Shown here one piece after another: positions 1 through 9,592 of a DNA stretch of 64,000 bases. Position numbers and translations under genes: made by a program. The DNA lies in assembly GCA_963727915.1 (NCBI GenBank), contig CAVSID010000002.1, forward strand, positions 442,187 through 506,186, in the 5' to 3' direction. Below the pieces are notes generated by a model. That model saw nothing but the letters and a program-made list of their open reading frames with translations, was not told where the DNA came from and searched no databases. The first letter of the stretch is position 1, and the number at the start of each line of letters is the position of its first letter. This DNA is from CAWAND01 sp963727915. Its GTDB lineage: Bacteria > Chloroflexota > Anaerolineae > Anaerolineales > E44-bin32.

Positions 1-93
1 GCATAGCGATCCTTGAGGGCCGACTTGCAGACCAGGCCGCCAAGCACCCCGGCATGCTGCGTACAGACTACGGGATCCGATGTTCGCTGGACA

Positions 94-1414
94 TCATACG
101 GAGAGACGATTTCGGGTGCGGGCGGGCTGCCCGTCCAACGGTTTCGTTTGGAGAGCTCCCGAAAAATCAAAATTGGTCCCGGTGATATGCAGGTTTCCGG
201 TTTGGCTCGGGTCGAAGGTTTGCTCGCCGGAGCCGAGAGACTTGAGCTGGCCCCCAGCCCAACCCCAACACTCGAACTTGAGGTCAACCGGCGTCTTGGT
301 GCCCCCGATCGTGATCAGCTTGTTCATGTATTGGGAAACGTCGAAGCCGCCCTGGTCTTTGGGGATGAACTTGCCGATCGCCAGGGGGATTCGGGTCCAC
401 GGACCGTTGGACGTCGAGTTGTAACAGTAGAGCTTATCCACGGGCGTCGAGGTTGTGATCTTGCCTTGATCCAGCGAAATCCCGCTCCACTGCACGGTCA
501 GACAATTCACGTTGTTGACCTGAACGGTGACGGGGCTGCTGTCCGACGACCCGGCCTGATTGAAGGCCTCTGCGTAGTAGCTCACCGTGCCGAAGAGCCC
601 CTTGTCGGGGTAGGACACGGATATGCCCGATCCGTTTTCCGGCCCCCACTGGTACGCCTGCTTGTAGTCCACAGAAGCGGGATCGGAGCGGTAGATCACA
701 AAGCCGGACTCGTTTTCGGACTGGTCCGTGAGCGTCAATTGCACATCGCAGCCGTTCACCTGGGCGGCCAGCTTGGGCGCCGCCGGCGGCTTGGAGGTCC
801 CAGCCGCTCCGGGCAAATGGCTTTGAACCCAGAACCCGGGCCCGGAAGGCGGCGAAGCCGGCGGCTGACCCGCGCCCCCTGCCTGACCACCGCCTCCGGC
901 GCTGCCTCCCGCACCCGCGTTGCCCCCTAACACGGGGGTGGGAGTTGGCTGTGGGCTTTCACCCTGGGGAACGGCCGTCGAAACCGCGCCCGTCGGCTGA
1001 ACGGCCGAAATGCGTACCAGATTGGAGGTGATCGCGCTGCCGTCGTTCAGTTCGACATGCACGCTGAGCGTGTGCTCGCCCGGCCCTGCCGGTGCCCAAG
1101 ACCAGTAGGTGCTGAAGGGCTGGGCACCCGAGTTCGGCGTGCCGGGCCCGACGTCTTGACCGTCCACCCACAGCTCGGCGGATTGGACGTCGGCCGTGCC
1201 GGTCGAATTCGGCAGAGATTGGGACGGTGTCACCCACATCGAGAACACTTCCATTGACCGGCTGCACGAGGGTCAGGAGCACGCCGCCTGGTGGCGGCAC
1301 CTGCTGCGCCAGCGTGGGCAGGCGCGTGTATGCGACCACGCCTACCGCCCCCACACACACCACACCGAGACCAACAACGAGCAACCCAAGTCTAACCATC
1401 AGACTTCTAGACAT
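94..1414 (-). CDS. Membrane-anchored secreted protein with Ig-like domain (frame break)
   Basis: Function unknown. The start is ATG at 1414, preceded by GGGAG. The N-terminus is basic and followed by a long hydrophobic segment (LLVVGLGVVCVGAVGVVAY), which is a signal anchor. Next comes an Ig-like module (VQPVNGSVLDVGDTVPIS ... QSAELWVDG), a Gly/Pro/Ala-rich linker, and a fibronectin-like region. The frame breaks near 1200-1230: the first ~70 residues lie in one frame and the rest, to the stop at 94, in another, while the Ig-like sequence stays continuous. It starts 33 bases after the neighbouring lipoprotein gene that shares the same kind of Ig-like module, so the two probably form an operon. 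The protein is extracellular by its N-terminus. The Ig-like assignment is moderate; no enzyme motif is visible. Confidence 0.6.
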
Positions 1415-1447
1415 CGCATCGGCTCCCAATGCTCTTCTGCGCCGTCA

Positions 1448-2863
1448 TCATCGAATGACCGGGACCGTCGGTGTGTTGATTGGTATGGGTATAGGCACGA
1501 TGTTGATCAGGGTAGGTGTCGGCGTGTTGATCGTGACGGGCGGAGGGACGACGATCGTCCCGCAGCGCAGCAGCTGCACGTCTGTGTACACCTGGCTGCG
1601 CACGGTCTCGCCTTGGTTGGGCTGAAGGGCGAACTGATACTCGACCGTGGCCTTGTTGTACCCGGTGCCCCCATCAAGCTGACGCCCAGATAGAGACAGC
1701 GTGTAGTGCCCCGCGCCGTCTGGGTTCATCGCCTGACCGCTCGACCAGTTGGTGGTCTTCCCCGTGGCGCTGTCTTTCAGACGATAGAAGAACACCATCG
1801 CCTTCACGGCGCTGGAGTCGCTGGCTTGCGCCCCGAAGGTGACGTTTATCGGGCTGCAGCTCCCGGAGCCGAAGTAGATGCCGTTGGTCGATGGCGACGT
1901 CCCCTGAACGCTGAGGGTGGGCCCGGGCGTCGAAGTCGAGGTCGGCACCAGGGTCGGCGAGGCTGTGGGGAAATCACAGGGACCATTGATGTTGATGTCC
2001 TCAGGTGCGACCCATCCGCTGAAAAACGATCCCGAGGTTCCGGGTGCCTGCTCCACCGACGCCCAACCGTTCGGATTGATGCCATCCACGGTGGCGTACT
2101 GGTCTGGACCGATGACGGTGGACACGCCGGCATTCTTGTCCGGCTGCATGTACAGATTGACCTTGGCCATGGGCATCAAGAAGCACACGCCGGGCGGCGG
2201 ACCCCATACCTGGGGCAGTCCGCTGCAGTCGCCCGTCGTGGCGGCCGTGGCGGGCGGGATCCAGCGCAGACGGAATGGCCCGGTGTTGGCGGCTTGGGCC
2301 ACACCCGGATCAAAACCGAGCCAGCCATCCGACGTTTGAGCCTGGATTTGCGCCGAGAAGCCCGCCGAGACATGGGAGAAGACCACCGCATTCAGGCTGG
2401 GTCGCATGTAGATGTCGAGGTCGCTGGCGGCCGTGAACGTGCATTGCGAGGACATCGTCGCCACTTGGGGGGTCTCGGCACCGGTGATGGACACGACCGC
2501 CTGGGCTGGCGGCCCCCAGACATTGTAGGCACCCGAAGCGTAGGCCTGCAGGGTGTAGTTGCCAGGGGAGGAGGGGACTCCACGAGAACTGGACCTGCGC
2601 CAGGCCACCTTGCGTACTGTCCGGCGCTGAGGATTGGAGCGTATTCCCATTCACATCCAGCCTGATGGCCGAAATTCCGGTGGGTCCGCTGGCATGGATC
2701 AGGACCGGAACATCACCCACGGGGAAGCTGGACCCATCCAGGGGTTGGTCGATCCAGGCGATCGGATCCCCTCCGCCTCCAGTCTGAGGGTTCGTAGGCA
2801 TGTTGCAGCCCGCGACCAAGACGACCAGCATGCACCCATCAACCATCGACCATAACGACGCAT
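1448..2863 (-). CDS. Lipoprotein with Ig-like and SH3-like domains (two frame breaks)
   Basis: Probable surface lipoprotein of unknown function. ATG at 2863 follows GGAGG at a 7-base spacing and reads MRRYGRWLM. The frame breaks almost at once (near 2840) into one carrying a lipobox-like VVLVAGCN with Cys, followed by an Ig-like module (WIDQPLDGSSFPVGDVPVLI). A second break near 2590 leads into two SH3-like repeats (LDIYMRPSLNAVVF and VNLYMQPDKNAGV, with GW motifs) and a Pro/Thr-rich tail ending near 1448. The gene next downstream has the same Ig-like start of its mature region, so the two are likely related parts of one surface complex. The start is well supported by the ribosome site; domain names are by eye. 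Confidence 0.6.
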
Positions 2864-3262
2864 GACATCACCTCCAACAAGCTGAATTTGGTTACCTGCC
2901 CCACGCCGTCCTTTGGTCGAGAATAGATGCGCTGCAGGTCCCCGGCCCCCACACGACGGCCGGAATCGAAACGGGCCACCCACAGGATGGCCCACGGCTC
3001 GCCCTTCGGGCGGACCATAATAATGAAGACTATTGGGAGTACAAACCGTGCCGAGACAAGAACCGAACGTAGCCTACCGCCCCTAACCTCTGCTGTGCGG
3101 TCTCGGCTGTAGGGATTACCTGCAGTCGAATAGCGATCGCTGTCTTATACCGATAAGTTGAGTTGTTATTGTATCGAGTTTGTACGCTGATGGCAAACGC
3201 TGAAGGCTGCGCTTGCCTTCCAACCAGATGACGGCTTGGATTTCAAACCACGCCTTCGCCGG
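2864..3262. other. Intergenic region, no gene seen
   Basis: About 400 bases between two minus-strand genes. It should carry the promoter of the Ig/SH3 lipoprotein and the 3' end of the pirin gene. It is more AT-rich around 3010-3180 than its surroundings. No convincing ORF, RNA gene or terminator hairpin was found. Confidence 0.4.
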
Positions 3263-4149
3263 TCAACTTCCAGCGATCGGACCATCCTTGACAAATGTCC
3301 CGTTGCGCAGATCATCCAGAGCCTGGCGGATCTCATCTTCGGTGTTCATCACGAAGGGACCGTAGGGCACGATGGGTTCACCAAACGGCGCACCGGCCAT
3401 CAGCATGAAGCGAGCCGGACCACCAGGGCCCGCCTGAATGCGCAGCCGATCCCCATCCCCAAACACAAGCATGCTGACCGCCTGAGCCGATTCGCCAACT
3501 CCTGACTCATCCAGCCCGAACAGTCCCTGGCCTTCGAACAGATAGGCGATGGCCGTGTGCCCCGCTGAATCGGTAGTTCGAATTCAGCCGTGGGCGACAG
3601 GGTAATGTCCATGTAGATCGGCCGGGCAGCAATCTCTGTGACAGCACCATCGACCCCGTCGTAGGCGCCAGCCACCGCACGGACGAAGACGCCGTCGGCC
3701 TGGATGGCTGGGATCTCCTCGGTAGTGATGCCCCGATAGCGAGGCGGGCTGAGTTTCTCAGCTGCCGGCAGGTTGACCCAGAGTTGGAATCCGTCCACCC
3801 GCCCGCTGGCTCCGCGCTTTGGCATCTCCTCGTGCATGATCCCGCCGCCGCTGGTCATCCACTGAACATCCCCCGGCCCGATCACCCCGCTGTTTCCCAG
3901 GCTATCCCGGTGGCGTGTGTTCCCCTCAAGCATGTAGGTGACAGTCTCGATGCCGCGGTGGGGGTGCATCGGAAAACCGGCGATGGGCCCATCCAAGGGA
4001 TCGTTGAAAGCGAAGTGGTCAAACAACAGAAAGGGGTCGAAAGGATTGGCGCGACTGGGGCCAAAGGAGCGCCGAAGGAGCACGCCGGCGCCTTCGATGA
4101 CATAGTCGGGTTCGATCACACGATTCAGTTTGCGAAAGGCATCGCCCAT
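3263..4149 (-). CDS. Pirin family protein (frame break)
   Basis: Cupin-fold pirin, a family of iron-binding proteins, some with quercetinase activity; a role here cannot be read from context. ATG at 4149 follows GGAGGG and reads MGDAFRKLNRV. The first cupin carries the typical pirin segments: a leading PFLLFDHF, GFPMHPHRGIETVTYMLEG with the metal-ligand histidines, and DVQWMTSGGGIMHEE. Near 3570 the frame breaks. Translation in the neighbouring frame continues smoothly (HTAIAYLFEGQGLFG ... MLVFGDGDRLRI) through the C-terminal cupin and helix (EIRQALDDLRNGTF) to 3263. Total length about 295 residues, usual for pirins. It stands alone on the minus strand. Confidence 0.85.
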
Positions 4150-4534
4150 CGCACATCCCTCCAAAGGAATGGGGCTTCTCGTAAACGCCGAGATGCCATA
4201 CCAACCCGGTCGAAGCCATGCGAGGATCATTGTACCCTTCCCACCGTGGCGCCTGACGACGCGGATACGGCAAGCCCGCCTGCGCGGTGCCGGATCTTTT
4301 GCCATTTTCACAAACTCTCGAATAGGGATGAAAGGTGCCGGGCGGGATTCCAATGACCGCCAGGCGGACCTTCGAACGACCGCCTTCGAAAAGTCAAGCC
4401 ATGCCGAACACTTGTTGCCCAGAATTCGTCGCTTAGCCGATCGCAGGCTGTCGGCTTGCCTTCGAGAGGTTCTTGAGTAAGATGGGCCACCGATCGCACC
4501 GGGGGGTGCGGAATAATCCACGAGGAGGTGGGTG
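4150..4534. other. Intergenic region, no gene seen
   Basis: Divergent space between the pirin gene (minus) and the small secreted protein gene (plus). An open frame runs through it upstream of the pirin, but its residue content is unlike a protein and the pirin ATG has its own ribosome site. Promoters for both genes should lie here; none could be assigned. Confidence 0.35.
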
Positions 4535-5071
4535 ATGAGACGTAGGCGATTTCAGATTTCCCTGGTGGCTGTGGTTGTGGCCGCCCTTGGCTTGTCAGCA
4601 CTCTTCATTCCCAACCTGACGGCGCGGGCAGACGTGGGTAACCAGGGTACACCGGTGCGCTGTTATGCGAGCGGTGGGGCAATTTCGCATGGTGAAACCC
4701 AGTTTATGACGTGTGTGAGGGCTGACGGTGGTTATCCAGGGTTTGTCAACAGCCAGCGCGTTCCGAGCGGGTACTACTTCATGGTGACCGATGTCTTTGT
4801 CACACCGTTGAGCGGCGGCAACGGGAGCACAACGGTCACGTTCTACTTGTTCGATGCCTACGGGACCAGTGGTCGAGCATCTAGCTACACGTTTCGGAGT
4901 CTTGACGGAGCCTCGTATGGGCAACACTTCACGGTTCCGCTGTATGTCCTGCCTGCCGACCACCGTATAGAGATACAGGCTTTTAACGCCAATGCAGCCG
5001 ATTTTGACCTTCGGATAACCGGAGTTCTGACAACCAACGTCAATTACTTGCCCTTGGTCGTCAACAACTAG
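4535..5071 (+). CDS. Small secreted protein ending in a Chloroflexota-type YLPLV tail
   Basis: Unknown function, exported. ATG at 4535 (GTG one codon earlier) follows GAGGAGG. A basic stretch MRRRRFQ precedes a hydrophobic signal (LVAVVVAALGLSALFI) and a likely cleavage after TARA. The mature part of about 145 residues looks all-beta, rich in Gly/Ser/Thr/Tyr (GGNGSTTVTFYLFDAYG). It ends in NYLPLVVNN. C-terminal YLPLV-type tails recur at the ends of secreted Chloroflexota proteins in my experience, possibly acting as a sorting or assembly signal, but that role is inference. It has two cysteines (RCYA, MTCV) that could form a disulfide. The frame is intact. Confidence 0.7.
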   Translation: MRRRRFQISLVAVVVAALGLSALFIPNLTARADVGNQGTPVRCYASGGAISHGETQFMTCVRADGGYPGFVNSQRVPSGYYFMVTDVFVTPLSGGNGSTTVTFYLFDAYGTSGRASSYTFRSLDGASYGQHFTVPLYVLPADHRIEIQAFNANAADFDLRITGVLTTNVNYLPLVVNN

Positions 5072-5107
5072 CGTCCAAGACTCGCTCGTTTGTCCCCGGG
5101 GTCGATG

Positions 5108-5317
5108 TCAGCCCCTGGGAAGCAAATCCTGTACGTCGTCAACGACCGTGCGGGGCTCACAAGTGGCGTCGGGCAAGACGAAGCTGGATAGGACATCCCA
5201 ACAAAGTCGGGCAACGTCCAGCTCACGTCTGACCCGCCCCGCAAGCAAATCCGAGGCGTGTTGGCCTCCGCTCGGCGGAGAATGGCCGTCGCCTTGAGAC
5301 ACTGGCGCAGGCCGCAT
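5108..5317 (-). pseudogene. Decayed copy of the esterase C-terminus
   Basis: This stretch, immediately downstream of the intact esterase gene, translates to a degenerate version of that enzyme's last ~45 residues. GGGHTLPGG in the intact protein corresponds to GDGHSPPSGG here, LVGRVSHDLDGA to LAGRVRRELDVA, and IWDFLASFSLP to CWDVLSSFVLP. No start or signal peptide is present. It is best read as the remnant of a former tandem paralogue that has otherwise been lost. Confidence 0.6.
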
Positions 5318-5332
5318 CGGGCCAGGTTCTAT

Positions 5333-5350
5333 TTGTGATGAAATTCACAA
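5333..5350. promoter_or_regulatory. TGTGA-N6-TCACA palindrome
   Basis: The sequence TTGTGATGAAATTCACAA is an exact CRP/FNR-type dyad (TGTGA, six bases, TCACA). It lies one base beyond the esterase stop codon, between that gene and the decayed copy. Similar dyads occur at 32707 and 38373. The regulator is not identified. Confidence 0.45.
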
Positions 5351-5351
5351 G

Positions 5352-6323
5352 TTAGGGCAGGCTGAACGAGGCCAAGAAGTCCCAGATGGCCAATGCACCG
5401 TCCAAATCGTGGCTGACCCGCCCTACCAGCCAAGACGGCAAGTATTGTTCCCCGCCTGGTAGGGTATGGCCCCCGCCCCTGACGGCGATCAGGACGACGC
5501 TCGCCGCACTATCGCAACCCAGGTAGGTCCGGCGCTCGATGGTGGTGTTGTCGGAAGGATCGCTATCAGGCAGGTCGACCACATCCGGGGTTGGGTCACA
5601 GCCGTCGGCGCTCGCCCAGAAGGCGGCCGTGGCCTCGGTGGATCTGACCGCCCCAAGCTGGCGGCGCCAGAAATGCACCTGCCCCCCATCCCACGGCATC
5701 AGCGGATCCTGCGTGCCATTCATGATCATCACCGGGACCGGCCGGGCGGGTAGACAGGTGAGGTCGGATGGCAGGTTGGCGATGACAGCCGCCGCAGCGG
5801 CGAAAGTATCGCTCGCCTCGCACGCCATTCGCAGGGTCATCATCCCCCCGTTGGACAGCCCCGTGACATACACGCGATTCCGATCGACGGCGACTTCCTC
5901 AGCCACCGCATCGACCAGCGCCTTGAGAAAGGCGACGTCGTCGATGGACTCCCTGTGCGCCCGGTAGAGGTCGATCTGCCGTCCGTCATTCCAGTGGCCG
6001 TCCACGCCGGCCGGACAGGCCACGATGAAACCCTCTTCTTCCGCCAGAGCGGCCACGCCGCCCGTCGTCTGGCAAACGTTTCCGGGATTTCCTCCGCCGC
6101 CGTGCAGCACAAGTACGAGCGGGGCCGGCGCGCCGGTGTCGAGGGAAGGCGGAACCCATAGGTAGTAGCTGCGCTCGAGCCCGTTCACGGTCAGAACGCG
6201 CAGCTCGAAAGGCGGCCCAGGGGCTTGGGCCCTGGCCCCCTGGCGCTGACAGGCAGCGCACATGGCTGCCAGGAGAGTCACAATCAGGATGTCAATGGTC
6301 GTCCGCCTTCCCACGTCGGTCAT
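5352..6323 (-). CDS. Secreted PHB-depolymerase / feruloyl-esterase type alpha/beta hydrolase
   Basis: Serine esterase of the LpqC / polyhydroxybutyrate-depolymerase type, exported as a lipoprotein; the substrate is unknown (polyester, feruloyl or acetyl esters are possible). The chosen start is ATG at 6323, close behind AGGAGG; GTG at 6314 has better spacing. The signal ends in a lipobox-like LLAAMCAAC. Visible motifs are the oxyanion loop HGGGGNPG, the nucleophile elbow GLSNGG (catalytic Ser), NGTQDPLMPW around the acidic residue, and the catalytic His in GGGHTLPGG. About 324 residues and unbroken. The remnant just downstream indicates a past tandem duplication. Confidence 0.85.
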   Translation of the reverse strand: MTDVGRRTTIDILIVTLLAAMCAACQRQGARAQAPGPPFELRVLTVNGLERSYYLWVPPSLDTGAPAPLVLVLHGGGGNPGNVCQTTGGVAALAEEEGFIVACPAGVDGHWNDGRQIDLYRAHRESIDDVAFLKALVDAVAEEVAVDRNRVYVTGLSNGGMMTLRMACEASDTFAAAAAVIANLPSDLTCLPARPVPVMIMNGTQDPLMPWDGGQVHFWRRQLGAVRSTEATAAFWASADGCDPTPDVVDLPDSDPSDNTTIERRTYLGCDSAASVVLIAVRGGGHTLPGGEQYLPSWLVGRVSHDLDGALAIWDFLASFSLP

Positions 6324-6471
6324 GCCTCCTGTCCGCTTTCCCCATGGGGGGATGCTTTCACGAGGGTATACACGCATTGGCCTGAGGATGTCGCGCAGCC
6401 CGAGCCCGGCGACGATCTCGCCCCGATACCCCGACGTCATATGTGAAAGTGAGGCGCCGCAGGCGCTGTGG

Positions 6472-6567
6472 TGATCGTTTGGGCGCCCAGAACTATGTCC
6501 ACCGCAGCCGAGCTGGCTTCTTTAGCTCGAAAGAATGCCCCGCTGGCTTTGCTCGCTCGCAATGACA
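6472..6567. repeat. Degenerate remnant of the TGTCATTGCGAG inverted-repeat element
   Basis: It ends in GCTCGCTCGCAATGACA, the same right terminus as the elements at 50319-51084. It begins with GATCGTTTGGGC, the reverse complement of an internal segment of those elements. The middle is eroded. It sits directly upstream of the LysR gene, so LysR promoter sequence may overlap it. Confidence 0.4.
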
Positions 6568-6632
6568 TGCGGACCAGCCGGATGCTGTGGGATAATGGGG
6601 CAGAAACACTGCGGCACCCATTGGGGTCAACC

Positions 6633-7563
6633 ATGGACTTTCAACGGCTGGAGACATTTCTGTGGTCTGCGGAGCACTTGAGCTTCTCCGAGGCCGCCAA
6701 GCAGCACCACATCACGCAGCCCACCATTAGCCATCACATCAAGGTGCTCGAAACCGAGCTCGGGGTTGAGCTCTTCGACCGCTCGGGGCAGCGCCTGCAG
6801 CTGACGGAGGCTGGTCGGTCCCTTCTGCCGTGGGCACGCAAGTTGATCCAAGAACTCTCACGACCTGCAGGAAATGGCGGCCTCGATGCAGGAAGGGGTG
6901 ATCGGCCACCTGCGGATCGCCTGCAGCACCACCGCCGGAAAGTACATCCTGCCACAGATGGCGGCCCGGTTCTCGAAACGCCACCCGGGAGTCCGAGTCA
7001 GCATCCTGGCCTGTACGCCAGAACAAGCCATCCCCCAGGTCCTTGAAGGGGAAGCCAATCTAGGGGTGGTCAGCTTCGAACCCCAAGATGAAAATGTGGT
7101 GCGCCAGCCCTTCTTCGAGGATCACGTGACCCTGATCGTGCCGGCCAACCACCCATGGGCCCTCCGGCGGGTTGTCGAACCTGAGGAGCTGCTCAAGGAA
7201 AACATCATCATGCGCGAGCTGACGTCGGGCACCCGACGCATGATGCTCTCCGAACTGGCCAAATTCGACATCCGCCTGGACGACTTGAGTGTCTTCTTGG
7301 AGCTAGGCAATGCCGAGGCGATCGTCCGTACCGTGGCCGCTGGCTACGGAGTTTCCTTCGTCTCCACCCTGGCTTCGGCTTGCCCTCTGGATCGGGGCAA
7401 TATCGTCGAGGTGCAGGTACGCGGGCTTAACCTCCGGCGCACGATTTACATGGTCCGCAATGGGATGGACGTGTCTAACCGGCCCCAGGAAACGTTCTGG
7501 AGCTTCATCCACGACAATTCCAACGCCGACCTGCTCCGCTTGCCCGATACCCTCAACGCATAG
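6633..7563 (+). CDS. LysR-family transcriptional regulator (frame break)
   Basis: DNA-binding activator/repressor of the LysR type. ATG at 6633 reads MDFQRLETFLWSAEHLSF. The N-terminal winged helix-turn-helix is classic (FSEAAKQHHITQPTISHHIK, then LETELGVELFDRSG). The frame breaks near 6865, at the linker helix, and the effector domain continues in the next frame (VIGHLRIACSTTAGKYILP ... LGVVSFEP ... VAAGYGVSFVS) to 7563. Length about 310 residues, normal for the family. It converges on the sulfur/Hdr operon and shares the intergenic hairpin with it, so a role in sulfur metabolism (as for CysB- or CbbR-like members) is possible but only inferred from location. Confidence 0.85.
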
Positions 7564-7586
7564 CCCGTGCCATCGATGGGATCAGA

Positions 7587-7617
7587 CAGAGCGGCTCCCT
7601 TCTAGGGAGCCGCTCTG
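7587..7617. terminator. Hairpin between convergent LysR and Hdr operons
   Basis: A perfect 14-bp stem (CAGAGCGGCTCCCT paired with AGGGAGCCGCTCTG) and a 3-base loop, 24 bases after the LysR stop and 73 bases beyond the dsrE-like stop. It lacks a strong T-run on either side, so it is a probable bidirectional transcript end rather than a textbook intrinsic terminator. Confidence 0.6.
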
Positions 7618-7689
7618 TGGCGATTCTAGCCCCTGCGACCGACTCATCTTTCGAACGGGTCAGGCGGCGCGGCTCGCCCAACGCCCTGA

Positions 7690-8064
7690 TCAGAACGTGT
7701 AGGTCATCCCGGCGCCTTCGGCGTCCATCAGGAAGGGCGGCGCCTTCTCGATCTTGATGCGCTCGTCGCGCAAATCCTTGGGATCGATGCCCTTGTTCTC
7801 GAGGGCCAGCTCGCACAGTGTGACCTTGGCCGCCTGGTCCATCATTGTGTTCCACAGTTCGAGCGGATTTGGCAGGCCCTTGGGCTCGCCGATCTTCTCC
7901 AGCTCACCCTTCAAAGTCCACTTGGCGCCGGCCGGGCAGAAGAACACATGCACCTCGTCGCCAATGGCGATGCCGGAGGTGGCAAAGATCAGCGTCGGCA
8001 GAATGTTCTTGCCTTCGTCGCCGTTGCACACAACCACCATCTTGTGATTCCCGTTCTCAGACAT
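7690..8064 (-). CDS. DsrE-family sulfur-carrier-like protein
   Basis: A 124-residue DsrE/DsrF-fold protein, a family that relays sulfane sulfur between TusA-like carriers and partner enzymes. Visible are the opening strand (KMVVVCNGDEGKN), the helix ILPTLIFATSGIAIG, and HVFFCPAGAKW with Cys43. Other cysteines are Cys13 and Cys84 (VTLCELAL); Cys84 sits near the position of the usual active cysteine in the family. It is the last gene of the operon, 55 bases after the qmoC-like gene, with SD GGAGG before ATG 8064. TusA at the other end of the operon would be the natural partner. Fold and context are solid; the exact subgroup is not. Confidence 0.75.
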   Translation of the reverse strand: MSENGNHKMVVVCNGDEGKNILPTLIFATSGIAIGDEVHVFFCPAGAKWTLKGELEKIGEPKGLPNPLELWNTMMDQAAKVTLCELALENKGIDPKDLRDERIKIEKAPPFLMDAEGAGMTYTF

Positions 8065-8119
8065 TTCGAGCCTCCTGCAAATGGGTTCGGCTTGCGCCGT
8101 GAGATTCCAGTTGAGTCCT

Positions 8120-9293
8120 TCATGCTGTCTGAGCCGGCGCGTGCTCTGGCACCGGACCGACAGCCGAGGCCCGCTCCATGACCTTGTCGAAGTAGACCGC
8201 CAGAGGGCGGTAGTACAGGTGGGACCACTTTCCGAAGGGCACCTCCAGGATCAACATTGGGGCCGCAAAGGCCAGATGGACGACATAGATCACGTAGGTC
8301 AGTTGCGCGTCCCCCGAATAGCGAAAGACATGGACCAGGATCCCCGTGGTTGCAACCAGCACCAGCAGCACCGGGAAGACCCAGTCGCTCGGATGCGAAA
8401 ACCGGTGCAACTGGCCCGATCGCTTGAACTCGGGACCAGAGGCTGTATCCGCCGCCAAACAGGAGTACCGCGGTGGCGTAATAGCCTAGCCAGCGCTGCG
8501 GGTGGGTGATGGGATAGATGTTGTCGGTCTGGAACCAAGGAAGGAAGAAGACCACCAAGACCAGCATGATCACGTAGCCGCTCACAAGTAGCAGATGGCT
8601 GATCCAGTTCAGCCGCTTCTGCCGCCGGAGCGTGGGCTCTTCCTCATCATCTCCGCATGTGGCAAAGCGCGGCTGCGTGGCAAAGTGATACGCCAGACGC
8701 CATGCCTCGCTGAGATACAACTGCAACGGCGGTAGCGGGCCATCCCGCCTTCCCATGACCGATTGGTGCATTCGGAAGACGTTCCCTGCCACAAAGGCCA
8801 ACAGCCCAAAGGCCATCACCCAGTCGGCCACGTGCATGAAGTGGGCGGGTGCGAAAGCATTCAGGGCCACCCGGTTGGTCAGGACCGGTCCGTGGTAGAT
8901 GGCGAAACCCAACGCCACCAGAATGCCTACCACGAGCATCGACCCGATCTCCCAGGTTTTGGACGTGTAAAACTTGGTCGCCAGCCCGGTCCAGTCAAAC
9001 TGCGCCGTCAGCCAACGGCGGACCGACATCAGGGTCTCCGCCGGCTCGGCCTCTCGCGGGCAGGTTTGAGAGCAGTCGCCGCAGTAGTAACAGAGCCACG
9101 GATCGAGGCTGCCCTTGAGATCCTCCCGGAGGCCGAGCTGAGCCATGCGCACTACGTCCCGAGGAAAGGCATGCCGGTCATCGGACAGAGGACAGACTGC
9201 AGTGCAGTTGCCGCAGTTAAAACAGGTCTCGATTCCGACCGCGCCATAGCGCTTCAATTCGAGAACCAGCGTTGGATCGACTCGCACGCTCAT
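8120..9293 (-). CDS. QmoC/HdrC-HdrE-like membrane iron-sulfur cytochrome b subunit (frame break)
   Basis: Membrane subunit that should pass electrons between the soluble Hdr/Qmo flavoproteins and the quinone pool. The N-terminal HdrC-like domain has two complete 4Fe-4S motifs (C24, C27, C30, C34 and C68, C71, C74, C78; CFNCGNCTAVCP and CYYCGDCSQTCP). It is followed by several membrane helices (MLVVGILVALGFAIY, WVMAFGLLAFVAG, LLLVSGYVIMLVLVVFFL) with histidines suited to heme b. The frame breaks near 8425, after which the last helices continue (WVFPVLLVLVATTGILVHVF) to 8120. Fusion of HdrC- and HdrE-like parts is the QmoC design. Its start overlaps the preceding gene by ATGA. Confidence 0.75.
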
Positions 9294-9592
9294 GACACAT
9301 CACCTTCTGCCAGCGCATATTGGTAGTAATCCCCCGACTTGCCGACTTCCCGCACCAGGTCGTACTTCTTCATCGCCATCACGTGCCAAATCACCTGGTC
9401 GGCGGGCAGCCCGGCCGCCACAGCGATCTCGGGGATCGTCTTCGGCTCGCCGGTCATCGCCGAGCGCAGTTGCTTGCGGAACGCCTGCTGCTCTTTGAGC
9501 AGGGCCTGGGTCCGCTCAACCGTTTCCTTGTGGGTTTCCCGAAGGGCCTTCAAACGGGCGATGCGTTCCTTGGCGGCGGTCTTGTCGCTCAT
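9290..9592 (-). CDS. Small coiled-coil plus winged-helix protein inside the Hdr operon
   Basis: 100 residues, MSDKTAAKERIARLKALRET. Residues about 5-45 form a charged helix or coiled coil. Residues about 50-95 look like a winged helix-turn-helix (KTIPEIAVAAGLPADQVIWH, then a wing ending YQYAL). It overlaps the hdrA stop by four bases and the qmoC-like start by four bases, so all three are translationally coupled. A DNA-binding fold placed between the subunits of an electron-transfer complex suggests a protein-protein or redox-linked role, or autoregulation. No metal ligands or cysteines are present. I do not recognise a named family. Confidence 0.7.
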   Translation of the reverse strand: MSDKTAAKERIARLKALRETHKETVERTQALLKEQQAFRKQLRSAMTGEPKTIPEIAVAAGLPADQVIWHVMAMKKYDLVREVGKSGDYYQYALAEGDVS

